Assembly (NCBI GenBank): GCA_945897825.1
Contig: CAMDGX010000006.1
Span: 1 to 64,000 of the forward strand
Length of the DNA: 64,000 nucleotides
Direction of reading: 5' to 3'
Source: Asaia bogorensis
Lineage (GTDB): Bacteria > Pseudomonadota > Alphaproteobacteria > Acetobacterales > Acetobacteraceae
Positions 24,081-32,464 of the stretch are shown here, in pieces (positions within the stretch are counted from its first letter, which is position 1; each line of letters begins with the position of its first letter). A program made the position numbers and the translations under genes. The notes beneath the pieces are model-generated. The model was given only the letters and a program-made list of their open reading frames with translations. It searched no databases and had not been told where the DNA came from.

Positions 24081-26008
24081 CAGCGGAGCGCGAGCAGGCG
24101 GGGGGGAAGCGCGGCGACAGCGGCGTGCTGCGCATCACCGAGGGCGACCTGCGCGCCATGCTGGATACGATTCCGGCGCGGGTGGCGCTGGTGGACCGGC
24201 AGGGGCGGCATTGCTACGTCAACGCGGCTTACTGGACCTATCTGCAACAACCGCCGGAATACCTGCTGGGGCGGACGATCCGCGAGATCGTCGGCGAGGC
24301 GGTGTATGCGGCGATGCGGCCCGATCCGATCCATCGCACGCTGTTCGAGCGGGCGCTGGAGGGCGAGGTCGGCGTGTGGGAGGGCTGGCTCGGCCATTAC
24401 GAGGGCGAGCGCTATGTGCATCGGACCTACTATCCGTTCCGCGATGCCGGCGGCGCGGTGGTGGGGGTGGTTGGCTACAGCCGCGACATGACGGAGCTGA
24501 AGGCGAGCGAGGCGAACCATGCCGCGGTGATCGATGCCGCACTGGACTGCATCATCGTGTTCGACGATGCGGGACGGGTGGTGGAGTTCAACCCGGCGGC
24601 GGAGCGGGGGCTCGGGCTGTCGCGCGCGGCGGCGATCGGGCGGGCGGTGGGGTCGCTGGTGGATGTTGCGGCGTTGCGGGCGGATGCGGGCGGGGCGTGG
24701 GCGCCACCGGAGGGGACGCCGGACTGGGTCGGCTGCCGGATCGAGACCGAGGGGGTTCGCGCCGACGGGTCGCGGTTTCCGGCGGAGCTGGCGGTGGGGG
24801 AGGTTCGGCTGCCGGCGCGGCGCTTGTTCACCGCGTATCTGCGCGACCTGACCTCGGTGCGCCGGGCGGAGGCGGAGATCCGGCGGCAGCGCGAGGCGCT
24901 GGTCGAGAGCGAGCGGATGGCGGCGTTCGGATCGCTGCTGGCCGGCGTGGCGCATGAGCTGAACAACCCGCTGTCGATCGTGATGGGCAACGCGATGATG
25001 CTGGGGGAGGAGGCGCGGGAGGTGGCGCCGGCGCTGGTGGGGCGGACGGACCGCATCCAGGCGGCGGCGGAGCGGTGCGGGCGGATCGTGCGCAGTTTCC
25101 TCGCGCTGGCGCGGCAGAACCGCAGCCAGGTGAAGCCGATGGCGGTGGGCACGGCGGTGCAGACGGCGCTGGAGCTGCTGGCCTACGGGTTGCGCGGCAG
25201 CGGGGTGGCGGTGGAGCGGGACATCCCGGACGACCTGCCGCTGGTGCCCTGCGACCATGACCAGTTCAACCAGGTGTTGAGCAACCTGCTGGTGAATGCC
25301 CGCCAGGTTCTGGAGGCGCGGCCGCAGCCGCGGCGCGTGCGGGTAACGGCCGCGGTGGAGGGCGAGTTCGTTCGCGTGGCGGTGGCCGATAACGGGCCGG
25401 GGGTGCCGGCGGCGCTGCGCGGGCAGATCTTCGATCCGTTCTTCACCACCAAGCCGGCCGGGATCGGGATGGGGATCGGGCTGGCGGTGTCGCGCGGGAT
25501 CGTCGAGGTGCATGGCGGGACGCTGACGCTGGAGGACGGGCCGGATGGCGGGGCGTGCTTCGTGATCCGGCTGCCGCGGCGGGGGGCGGAGGCGGAGGCG
25601 GTGGCGGAGGAGGAGGCGGCGCCGATGGGGGCGCGCCAGCCGGCGCTGGTGCTGGACGACGAGCCGGAAATTGCCGCCCTGCTGGCCGACATGCTGGGGC
25701 GGCTGGGGTTCGATTGCGACGTGGCGGAGAGCGGCGAGGCGGCGCTGGGGCTGCTGGAGGAGCGGGAGTATGCGCTGATCCTGTGCGACCTGCGCATGCC
25801 GGGGGTGGATGGGCCGGCGGTGTACGGATGGCTGGAGCAGCATCGGCCGCATTTGTGTGCCCGCGTCGGGTTTGTGACCGGCGATACGCTGGGTTCGGCG
25901 ACCGAGGGGTTTGTCACGCGGTCGGGGCGGCCGGTGCTGGAGAAGCCGTTCGTGCCGGCCGCCCTTCGCCGGCTGGTGGCGGATATCCGGGGCGGCGCCG
26001 CCGACTGA
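24077..26008 (+). CDS. PAS-domain hybrid histidine kinase with C-terminal receiver
   Basis: A 643-residue cytoplasmic sensor. PAS domain 1 is at about residues 25-140 (PARVALVDRQGRHCYVNAAY), PAS 2 at about 155-270, and the HisKA phosphoacceptor is GVAHELNNPLSI near residue 292. The ATPase domain has N-box NQVLSNLLVNARQ, G1 DNGPGVP and G2 GIGMGIGLAVSRG. A receiver domain follows with CDLRMPGVDG. No transmembrane segment, so it senses a cytoplasmic cue. Start ATG 24077 overlaps the oxidoreductase stop, so synthesis is coupled to that enzyme. No separate response regulator is adjacent. Confidence 0.92.
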   Translation: MTAEREQAGGKRGDSGVLRITEGDLRAMLDTIPARVALVDRQGRHCYVNAAYWTYLQQPPEYLLGRTIREIVGEAVYAAMRPDPIHRTLFERALEGEVGVWEGWLGHYEGERYVHRTYYPFRDAGGAVVGVVGYSRDMTELKASEANHAAVIDAALDCIIVFDDAGRVVEFNPAAERGLGLSRAAAIGRAVGSLVDVAALRADAGGAWAPPEGTPDWVGCRIETEGVRADGSRFPAELAVGEVRLPARRLFTAYLRDLTSVRRAEAEIRRQREALVESERMAAFGSLLAGVAHELNNPLSIVMGNAMMLGEEAREVAPALVGRTDRIQAAAERCGRIVRSFLALARQNRSQVKPMAVGTAVQTALELLAYGLRGSGVAVERDIPDDLPLVPCDHDQFNQVLSNLLVNARQVLEARPQPRRVRVTAAVEGEFVRVAVADNGPGVPAALRGQIFDPFFTTKPAGIGMGIGLAVSRGIVEVHGGTLTLEDGPDGGACFVIRLPRRGAEAEAVAEEEAAPMGARQPALVLDDEPEIAALLADMLGRLGFDCDVAESGEAALGLLEEREYALILCDLRMPGVDGPAVYGWLEQHRPHLCARVGFVTGDTLGSATEGFVTRSGRPVLEKPFVPAALRRLVADIRGGAAD

Positions 26009-26109
26009 GCGATTGCAGCATGACAGAATTATAATCGACTTGCGCGGCGCGCAATGCTGGTGTCTGATCCGATGCATAGGCCGAATGGTCGACCGCAGGA
26101 GAACCACGC

Positions 26110-27714
26110 ATGCTGAAACTGTCGCGCCGCCAAACGCTGGCGGCGTTCACTGCCATGGCACCGTTCGCCACCTGGAGCCCCGCCGCCGAGGCCGCGACGC
26201 CGCGCGATGCGCTGGTGGTCGCCAAGTCGATCGACGACACCATCACGCTCGACCCGGGCGAGTGCTACGAGCTGACCGGCATCGAGATCTGCACCAACCT
26301 CTATGACCGCATCCTGCGCTACGAGGCGGACGACCTGAACAAGATGGTCGGTGGCGTGGCGGAATCCTGGACGGTGGGGACGGACGGCAAGACCTATACG
26401 TTCAAGATCCGCGCCGGGCAGAAGTTCATGTCGGGCAATCCGGTGACCGCGGAGGATTGCGCCTGGTCGCTGCAGCGCGTTGTGCAGATGAACAAGACGT
26501 CGGCGTTCCTGCTGACGCAGTTCGGCTGGAGCAAGGACAATGTCCAGGAGCTGGTGAAGGCGACCAGCCCGGACACGCTGACCGTGGTGGTGCCCTCGGC
26601 GTTCGCGCCGACGCTGGTGCTGAACATGATGACCTCCATCGTCGCCTCGGTGGTGGACAAGAAGGTGGCGCTGGCCAACGAGAAGGCCGGCGATTTCGGC
26701 AATGCGTGGCTGAAGACCAACTCGGCCTCCTCCGGTGCCTACCGGCTGGTGGCGTGGCGGCCGAACGAGAGCATCACGCTGGAGGCGAACCCGAATTTCC
26801 GCCTCGGCGCGCCCAAGCTCAAGCGCGTGATCATGCGCCATGTGCCCGAGCCCGGCTCGCAGCGGCTGCTGCTGGAGAAGGGCGACATCGACGTGGCGCG
26901 CGGGCTGACGCCGGACCAGCTGACGCCGATCGCGGGTGCGAAGGACATCCGCATCGAGAGCTTCCCGGGCGTGAACAATTTCTACGCGATCATGAACCTC
27001 AAGCACGGCCCGTTCGCCGATGTGCGGGTGCGGCGCGCGGTGAAGATGCTGGTCGACTACGACGCGATGGCGAACACCTTCCTGAAGGGGCGCTTCTTCG
27101 TTCACCAGACCTTCCTGCCGATGGGCTTCTTCGGCGCCACGCCGTACAACCCGTTCAAGCTGGACGTGGAAGGGGCGAAGAAGCTGCTGGCCGAGGCCGG
27201 GTTCCCGAACGGGTTCGAGGTGAAGCTGTCGGCCAACACCAACAATCCGTTCCCGCAGATCGCCCAGGCAATCCAGGCGACGCTGGCGCTGGGCGGCATC
27301 AAGGTGACGATCGCCTCGGGCGATGCGCGGCAGGTGATTGGCGAGATCCGCGGGCGGACGTTCCAGATGGCGGTGATCTCCTGGGCGCCGGACTATTTCG
27401 ATCCGCACACGAACGCGGATTTCTTCGTGCAGGGCGATGACATCGGCGATCCGCCGAAGGCACGCACCGGCCCGTGGCGCGCGAGCTGGCTGATCCCGGA
27501 GCTGACGGCCGAGATGAAGAAGGCCGCGCAGGAGCTGGACGGCAAGAAGCGCGAGCAGATGTATGTCGACCTGCAGAAGAAGGTGACGGACGACGGGCCG
27601 TATGTGTGGATGTTCCAGAACAACTGGGTGATCGCCATGCGTTCCAACCTGCGCGGCTATCCGAAGGGGTTGTTCGAGGACCAGTTCTTCTACCGCACTA
27701 TCGCCAAGGCCTGA
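26110..27714 (+). CDS. Peptide-type ABC transporter substrate-binding protein (family 5), system 1
   Basis: A 534-residue periplasmic binding protein of the DppA/OppA superfamily. The leader LSRRQTLAAFTAMAPFATW is Tat-like and is followed by EAATPRDALVVAKSID. Family blocks include TYTFKIRAGQKFMSGNPVTA and VRVRRAVKMLVDYDAM. It is paralogous to the product at 48597 (shared ATPRDALV start and RLLLEKGDIDVAR block). Ligands of the family are peptides, opines, glutathione or nickel complexes. CAGGAG precedes the ATG. A TATAAT at 26030-26035 lies 75 bases upstream, but I find no convincing -35 partner. First gene of a tightly packed five-gene operon. Confidence 0.92.
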   Translation: MLKLSRRQTLAAFTAMAPFATWSPAAEAATPRDALVVAKSIDDTITLDPGECYELTGIEICTNLYDRILRYEADDLNKMVGGVAESWTVGTDGKTYTFKIRAGQKFMSGNPVTAEDCAWSLQRVVQMNKTSAFLLTQFGWSKDNVQELVKATSPDTLTVVVPSAFAPTLVLNMMTSIVASVVDKKVALANEKAGDFGNAWLKTNSASSGAYRLVAWRPNESITLEANPNFRLGAPKLKRVIMRHVPEPGSQRLLLEKGDIDVARGLTPDQLTPIAGAKDIRIESFPGVNNFYAIMNLKHGPFADVRVRRAVKMLVDYDAMANTFLKGRFFVHQTFLPMGFFGATPYNPFKLDVEGAKKLLAEAGFPNGFEVKLSANTNNPFPQIAQAIQATLALGGIKVTIASGDARQVIGEIRGRTFQMAVISWAPDYFDPHTNADFFVQGDDIGDPPKARTGPWRASWLIPELTAEMKKAAQELDGKKREQMYVDLQKKVTDDGPYVWMFQNNWVIAMRSNLRGYPKGLFEDQFFYRTIAKA

Positions 27715-28800
27715 ATGACGCAGAACGTGTCCGCCGCTTCCGGGGCAGGGCACGCGGATGGGGGGGTGGCGCGGCGGTTGGCCGCGCCACTTCGCCGTCT
27801 GGGTGCGTTGCTGTTCTCCGTTTCCCTGACATTCCTGGGCCTCACCTGCGTGACCTTCGCGATCGGGCGGTTCATGCCGATCGACCCGGTGATCGCCATC
27901 GTGGGCGACAAGGCGAGCCAGGAGACGTACGACCGCGTGTATCGCGAGCTGGGGTTCGACCAGCCGGTGGTGGTGCAGTACGGCGCCTACCTGGCCAAGA
28001 TCGCGCAGGGGGATTTCGGCAATTCGGTGATGACGGCGCGGCCGGTGTTGGAGGACCTGGTGCGGGTGTTTCCGGCGACGATCGAGCTGGCGGCCCTGGC
28101 GCTGGTGATCGGGGTGGTGTTCGGGATTCCGGCCGGGGTGGTGGCCGCCACCAACCGCGGGCGGTGGCCGGACCAGGTGATGCGGTTCCTGTCGCTGGTG
28201 GGCTATTCGATGCCGGTGTTCTGGCTCGGGCTGGTCGGGCTGCTGCTGTTCTACGCCAAGCTCGGCTGGGTGGAGGGGCCGGGTCGGCTGGATGTCGTGT
28301 ATGACGACATGGTGGCGCCGGTGACGGGGCTGCTGACCATTGATGCGCTGCTGGCGGGCGAGGACGAGGTGTTCGCCAATGCGCTGGGGCACCTGGTGCT
28401 GCCGGCTTCGATCCTGGGGTTCCTCTCGCTGGCCTATGTGGCGCGGATGACGCGCAGCTTCATGCTGGAGCAGCTGGAGCAGGAATACATCCTGGCCGCC
28501 CTCGCCAAGGGGCTGTCGCCGTGGCGCGTGGTGTGGGTGCATGCGCTGGGGAATATCTGGGTGCAGCTGGTCACCGTCATCGCGCTGACCTTCGGCAGCC
28601 TGCTGGAGGGGGCGGTGCTGACCGAGACGGTGTTCGCCTGGCCGGGGCTGGGGCTCTACATGAAGAACTCGCTGTTCGCGGCCGATCTCAACGCGGTGCT
28701 GGGCGGCACGCTGCTGATCGGGGCGATCTACATCCTGCTGAACATGCTGTCCGACGTGGTCTATGCGCTGGTCGATCCGCGCGCGCGGGAGCCGAATTGA
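27715..28800 (+). CDS. Peptide-type ABC permease (DppB-like), system 1
   Basis: A 361-residue inner-membrane permease. The DppB N-terminal signature appears as IGRFMPIDPVIAIVGDKAS, and the EAA-type loop is YILAALAKGLSPWRVVWVHALGN. An insertion of about 30 residues before the last third (GWVEGPGRLDVVYDDMV) is shared with the paralogue at 50232. Its ATG directly follows the stop of the binding-protein gene. About 30 Gly/Ala/Arg-rich residues precede the first membrane segment. Confidence 0.92.
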   Translation: MTQNVSAASGAGHADGGVARRLAAPLRRLGALLFSVSLTFLGLTCVTFAIGRFMPIDPVIAIVGDKASQETYDRVYRELGFDQPVVVQYGAYLAKIAQGDFGNSVMTARPVLEDLVRVFPATIELAALALVIGVVFGIPAGVVAATNRGRWPDQVMRFLSLVGYSMPVFWLGLVGLLLFYAKLGWVEGPGRLDVVYDDMVAPVTGLLTIDALLAGEDEVFANALGHLVLPASILGFLSLAYVARMTRSFMLEQLEQEYILAALAKGLSPWRVVWVHALGNIWVQLVTVIALTFGSLLEGAVLTETVFAWPGLGLYMKNSLFAADLNAVLGGTLLIGAIYILLNMLSDVVYALVDPRAREPN

Positions 28801-29693
28801 TGCAGATGCGCGCCTGGCTGCTCGACCCCGCGCCGGCGAGCCGGCGGCAGGCCCGGATGGGGGGATGGTTCCGTGCGTGGCTCGCCTTCCGGCGCAACAC
28901 GCTGGGGATGGTGGGGCTGGGGATCGTGCTGCTTCTGCTGGCGATGGCGGCGTTCGCGCCGGTGATCGCCGACCCGGCCAGCGCGCTGACGCAGGTTTTG
29001 GAGAACCGGCTGCAGCCGGCGTCGTGGGCGCATCCGTTCGGCACCGACGAGCTGGGGCGGGATATCTTGGCGCGGGTGATGTTCGGGGCGCGGATCACGC
29101 TGACCATCGTGGTGCTGGTGAGCTTGATCGTGGTGCCGATCGGGCTGGCGATCGGGTTGCCGGCGGGGTATTTCGGCGGCTGGGTCGATGCGGCGCTGAT
29201 GCGCGTCACTGACATCTTCCTGGCGTTTCCGCGGCTGGTGCTGGCGCTGGCTTTTGCCGCGGCACTGGGGCCGGGGATCGAGAACGCGGTGATCGCCATC
29301 GCGCTGACGGCGTGGCCGCCCTATGCGCGGCTGGCGCGGGCGGAGACAATGACGCGGCGGCGCAGCGAGTTCATCCAGGCGGCCGAGCTGCAGGGCGCCT
29401 CGCATTTGCGGATCATCTCGACCCAGATCGTGCCGCTGTGCATGCCCTCGGTGATCATCCGCCTGACGCTGGACATGGCCGGGATCATCCTGACGGCGGC
29501 CGGGCTGGGGTTCCTGGGGCTGGGGGCGCAGCCGCCTTCGCCGGAATGGGGGGCGATGGTCTCGACCGGGCGGGAGGTTCTGCTGGACCAGTGGTGGGTG
29601 GCGACGATCCCGGGGCTGGCGATCTTCATCACCAGCCTGGGGTTCAACCTGCTGGGCGACGGGCTGCGCGACGTGTCGTCCGGTCGGGGTTGA
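28800..29693 (+). CDS. Peptide-type ABC permease (DppC-like), system 1
   Basis: A 297-residue permease. The hallmark HPFGTDELGRDILARVMFGAR and the coupling loop FIQAAELQGASHLRIISTQIVP are present, and LSFLG-type text appears as LGFLGLGAQPP. The start ATG overlaps the preceding stop by one base (TGATG). It pairs with the DppB-like protein to form the channel. Close paralogue of the permease at 51296. Confidence 0.92.
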   Translation: MQMRAWLLDPAPASRRQARMGGWFRAWLAFRRNTLGMVGLGIVLLLLAMAAFAPVIADPASALTQVLENRLQPASWAHPFGTDELGRDILARVMFGARITLTIVVLVSLIVVPIGLAIGLPAGYFGGWVDAALMRVTDIFLAFPRLVLALAFAAALGPGIENAVIAIALTAWPPYARLARAETMTRRRSEFIQAAELQGASHLRIISTQIVPLCMPSVIIRLTLDMAGIILTAAGLGFLGLGAQPPSPEWGAMVSTGREVLLDQWWVATIPGLAIFITSLGFNLLGDGLRDVSSGRG

Positions 29694-29698
29694 GCATC

Positions 29699-30565
29699 AT
29701 GGACGGTCCGTTGCTGCGGGTGCGCAACCTCAGCGTCACCTACCCTTCCGACACCGGCGACTTCCGGGCGGTGCGCAACGTGAGCTTCAGCGTCGGGCGC
29801 GAGCGGCTGGGGATCGTGGGCGAGTCGGGGTCGGGCAAGTCCACCACCGGGCGGGCGATCATGGGGCTGGTGCGGCACCCGGCGCGGGTGGCCAGCGACG
29901 AGATGATGCTGGGCGATACCGACCTGCGCGCGCTGCCGGAGCGGGGGTTCCGCAAGCTGCGCGGCAAGCGGATCGCCATGGTGCTGCAGGACCCGAAATA
30001 CTCGCTCGACCCGGTGATGCAGGTGGGGCAGCAGATCGCCGAGACGCATCGGACGCATCTTTCGAGCAGCAAGGCGGAGGCGCGGCAGGCGGCGCTGGAG
30101 ATGCTGGAGGCGGTGCATATCCGCGACCCCGAGCGGGTCTATGCCATGTATCCGCACCAGGTCTCCGGCGGCATGGGTCAGCGGATCATGATCGCGATGA
30201 TGCTGATCGCCGGGCCCGAGCTGCTGATCGCCGATGAGCCGACCTCGGCGCTGGATGTGACGGTGCAGAGCCAGGTGCTGTCGATCATGGACGAGCTGGT
30301 GCGCAGCCGGGGGATGGGGCTGATCCTGATCAGCCACAATTTGCACCTGGTCTCTTCGTTCTGCGACCGGGTGCTGGTGATGTACGCCGGGCAGGTGGTC
30401 GAGGTGTGCGCGGCGTCGCGGCTTTCGGAGGCGCAGCATCCCTATACGCGCGGGCTGCTGGCGGCGTTGCCGGAGCTGGGGCGGCGGCGGGCGGAGCTGC
30501 CGCAGTTGCAGCGCGATCCGGCGTGGATGGAGGACATTTCGGCGCCGCTGGAGACGCTTGCGTGA
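29699..30565 (+). CDS. Peptide-type ABC ATPase (DppD-like), system 1
   Basis: A 288-residue ATPase with intact motifs: Walker [11 protein letters not shown]-loop MVLQDPKYSLDPVM, signature VSGGMGQR, Walker B LLIADEP, H-loop ISHNLHLV. It is shorter at the C-terminus than classical DppD; the Cys-rich tail that binds an Fe-S cluster in DppD/OppD is absent. Start ATG 29699, 5 bases after the permease stop. Paralogue of the ATPase at 52377. Confidence 0.9.
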   Translation: MDGPLLRVRNLSVTYPSDTGDFRAVRNVSFSVGRERLGIVGESGSGKSTTGRAIMGLVRHPARVASDEMMLGDTDLRALPERGFRKLRGKRIAMVLQDPKYSLDPVMQVGQQIAETHRTHLSSSKAEARQAALEMLEAVHIRDPERVYAMYPHQVSGGMGQRIMIAMMLIAGPELLIADEPTSALDVTVQSQVLSIMDELVRSRGMGLILISHNLHLVSSFCDRVLVMYAGQVVEVCAASRLSEAQHPYTRGLLAALPELGRRRAELPQLQRDPAWMEDISAPLETLA

Positions 30566-31353
30566 GCATCATCCTGGAGCATGTGACGGTCAGCTACGGG
30601 CGCGGCGCCAAGCGGGTCGACGCGGCGAGGAATGTGTCCCTCGCGGTGGCCGAGGGCGAGGCCTATGGGCTGGTCGGCGAATCGGGCTCGGGCAAGTCGA
30701 CCGTGTTGCGGGCGGTGGCTGGGTTGATCCCGCATGCCGAGGGACGAGTGGCGCTGGCCGGGCAGACGATGGGCAAGGCGCGCACGACAGCGCAGCGCAA
30801 GACGGTGCAGATGGTGTTCCAGGACCCGTACGGGTCGTTGCATCCGAGCCAGACCGTCGACCAGATCCTGTCGATGCCGATCGCCATCCACAAGCTGGGC
30901 GATGCCGACCGGCGGGTGGCGGCCGCGTTGGACGAGGTGGGGCTGGGACCCGCGCACCGCTTCCGCTACCCGCACCAACTTTCGGGCGGCCAGCGGCAAC
31001 GGATTGCGATTGCCCGCGCGCTGATCCTGGAGCCGCGCATCCTGCTGCTGGACGAGCCGACCTCGGCGCTCGATGTGTCGGTGCAGGCGGAGATCCTGAA
31101 CCTGCTGTCGCGGCTGCGGCGCGAGCATGGGCTGACGATGCTGATGGTCAGCCACGATCTGGCGGTGATCGCGCATCTGTGCGACCGGATCGCGGTGATG
31201 AACCGCGGCGAGATCGTGGAGACGACGACCGCGGACGCGCTGGCGGCGGGCGAGGTGAGCAACGCCTATACGCAGCAACTGCTGCGCTCGAACAAGGGGT
31301 TCGATGCGTCGGGCGGCGAGATGGACCGGCTGGACGCGGTTCCTGCTCGCTGA
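30562..31353 (+). CDS. Peptide-type ABC ATPase (DppF-like), system 1
   Basis: A 263-residue ATPase starting at GTG 30562 inside the end of the preceding gene. Motifs are intact: Walker [11 protein letters not shown]-loop MVFQDPYGSLHPSQ, signature LSGGQRQR, Walker B LLLDEP, H-loop VSHDLAV. It completes system 1 and is the last gene of the operon; no strong hairpin follows in the next 50 bases. Paralogue of the ATPase at 53218. Confidence 0.92.
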   Translation: MSIILEHVTVSYGRGAKRVDAARNVSLAVAEGEAYGLVGESGSGKSTVLRAVAGLIPHAEGRVALAGQTMGKARTTAQRKTVQMVFQDPYGSLHPSQTVDQILSMPIAIHKLGDADRRVAAALDEVGLGPAHRFRYPHQLSGGQRQRIAIARALILEPRILLLDEPTSALDVSVQAEILNLLSRLRREHGLTMLMVSHDLAVIAHLCDRIAVMNRGEIVETTTADALAAGEVSNAYTQQLLRSNKGFDASGGEMDRLDAVPAR

Positions 31354-31654
31354 GCGCACTGGTTCCGACGGCCGCTTTCACGAATCGATCTCGACGAGCC
31401 GACGGGGCACGCGGCCTTCGCGGGATCGATGCGTTCCATGGCGCCATGGCGCCGACACATTCCATGGTATGTGAAGTAACTCTTGGTAACTTATTGATGT
31501 AGAATATTTTTACACTATTTGCTGCGCCAACTCTTTGAGTAAATACTTTGGTATGCCAGCCTGAAAAAAGCATTACTTCTCGCTCATCTGTGATCGTGAC
31601 CGGGATGTGAACACATGTAGCTTTCGCCCCGCCACCTTTTGGGGATGAAGTGCC
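31354..31654 (+). other. AT-rich intergenic leader with CCATGG palindromes
   Basis: No gene is seen. The stretch 31470-31650 is far more AT-rich than anything around it. A perfect 14-base palindrome CCATGGCGCCATGG lies at 31436-31449, and a third CCATGG lies inside the near-palindrome ATTCCATGGTAT at 31459-31470. The region serves as the leader of the PEP-CTERM gene and probably carries its promoter and a regulator site, but I cannot place -35 and -10 boxes with confidence. Confidence 0.5.
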
Positions 31655-32386
31655 ATGAGCCTCTTTAAGAAAATTACCCTTGCAGTGGGCACTGCCGCGG
31701 TGCTGGCGCTGGCGCCCGTTGCGGCAAACGCCGACATTTGCTCGTCCACGACCGAGTGCACGTTGCTGTTCAGCAAGCTGAACTCCGGAGCGACAGGCGA
31801 CTACGGTTATGTGAACATGACACTGTCCTCCGGGACGGCGACCATCAACATCGTGATGACGAGCGGGTACGAGATCATCACGACTGGTTTCCCGGCTGGT
31901 GGCGGCACCAACTATTCCGTTGCGTTCAACGACACCGTGAACGGCACTCTGACGATCGCGAATTTCGATCCGAACACGTATGGTGGCTTCAGCAGCCTGG
32001 AGACGCAGACGCTCCAGTTCGACGGGTTCGGCAGCTTCAACAACGCCGTGGCCACCGCACCGAACCAGGGCGGCAGCGGCACCTCCAGCAGCACCCTGTC
32101 GTTCACCGTCTTCAACCCCAACCTCGTCGACATCGAGCAACTGGTCGCGCCGAGCGCCAGCCCTGCCGGTGCCGGCAACGCGCTGTGGGTCGTCGATGTC
32201 GTGGGCCCGGGCGGGGTGACGAACCTTGCCGGCGCCTTCGGGATCGCTGTCTGCGCGAACGGGGCGCCGAACTACCCGATCTGCACGCCCCAGCAGGTCG
32301 AGACGCCGGAGCCGATGAGCATGGCGATCCTGGGCATGGGCCTGCTCGGCCTGGGCGCCGTGCGCCTGCGCCGTCGCGCCGCCTGA
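31655..32386 (+). CDS. PEP-CTERM sorting domain protein
   Basis: A 243-residue secreted protein. Signal peptide 1-26 (KKITLAVGTAAVLALAP, cut after ANA) is followed by a Ser/Thr/Gly/Asn-rich, beta-rich body. The C-terminal tripartite sorting signal is TPEPMSMAILGMGLLGLG, then RLRRRAA: PEP-like motif, hydrophobic helix, Arg cluster. Such proteins are processed by an exosortase/EpsH system and are usually tied to exopolysaccharide or biofilm. No exosortase gene is in the window. Base composition and codon choice are visibly less GC-rich than in its neighbours. Isolated single gene followed by a strong terminator. Confidence 0.9.
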   Translation: MSLFKKITLAVGTAAVLALAPVAANADICSSTTECTLLFSKLNSGATGDYGYVNMTLSSGTATINIVMTSGYEIITTGFPAGGGTNYSVAFNDTVNGTLTIANFDPNTYGGFSSLETQTLQFDGFGSFNNAVATAPNQGGSGTSSSTLSFTVFNPNLVDIEQLVAPSASPAGAGNALWVVDVVGPGGVTNLAGAFGIAVCANGAPNYPICTPQQVETPEPMSMAILGMGLLGLGAVRLRRRAA

Positions 32387-32407
32387 CCGCCTGACGGCAG
32401 CCAGCCA

Positions 32408-32455
32408 GACAAGAAGGGGCCCGTGCCTGATGCAGGCACGGGCCCCAATCTTGTC
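32408..32455. terminator. Strong bidirectional terminator hairpin
   Basis: A long inverted repeat: inner perfect arms GGGGCCCGTGCCTG and its complement around a two- to three-base loop, then one or two unpaired bases, then outer arms GACAAGA and TCTTGTC. It sits between the convergent PEP-CTERM gene (ends 32386) and the CoxE-type gene (ends 32465). There is no long T tract, so it may act by pairing strength or with Rho. Confidence 0.85.
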
Positions 32456-32464
32456 CGCCAGGCG

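Noticed and set aside
26030-26035. TATAAT upstream of the system 1 binding-protein gene as a full promoter
   Set aside because: There is no acceptable -35 hexamer at 16-18 bases; kept only as a remark in the gene entry.
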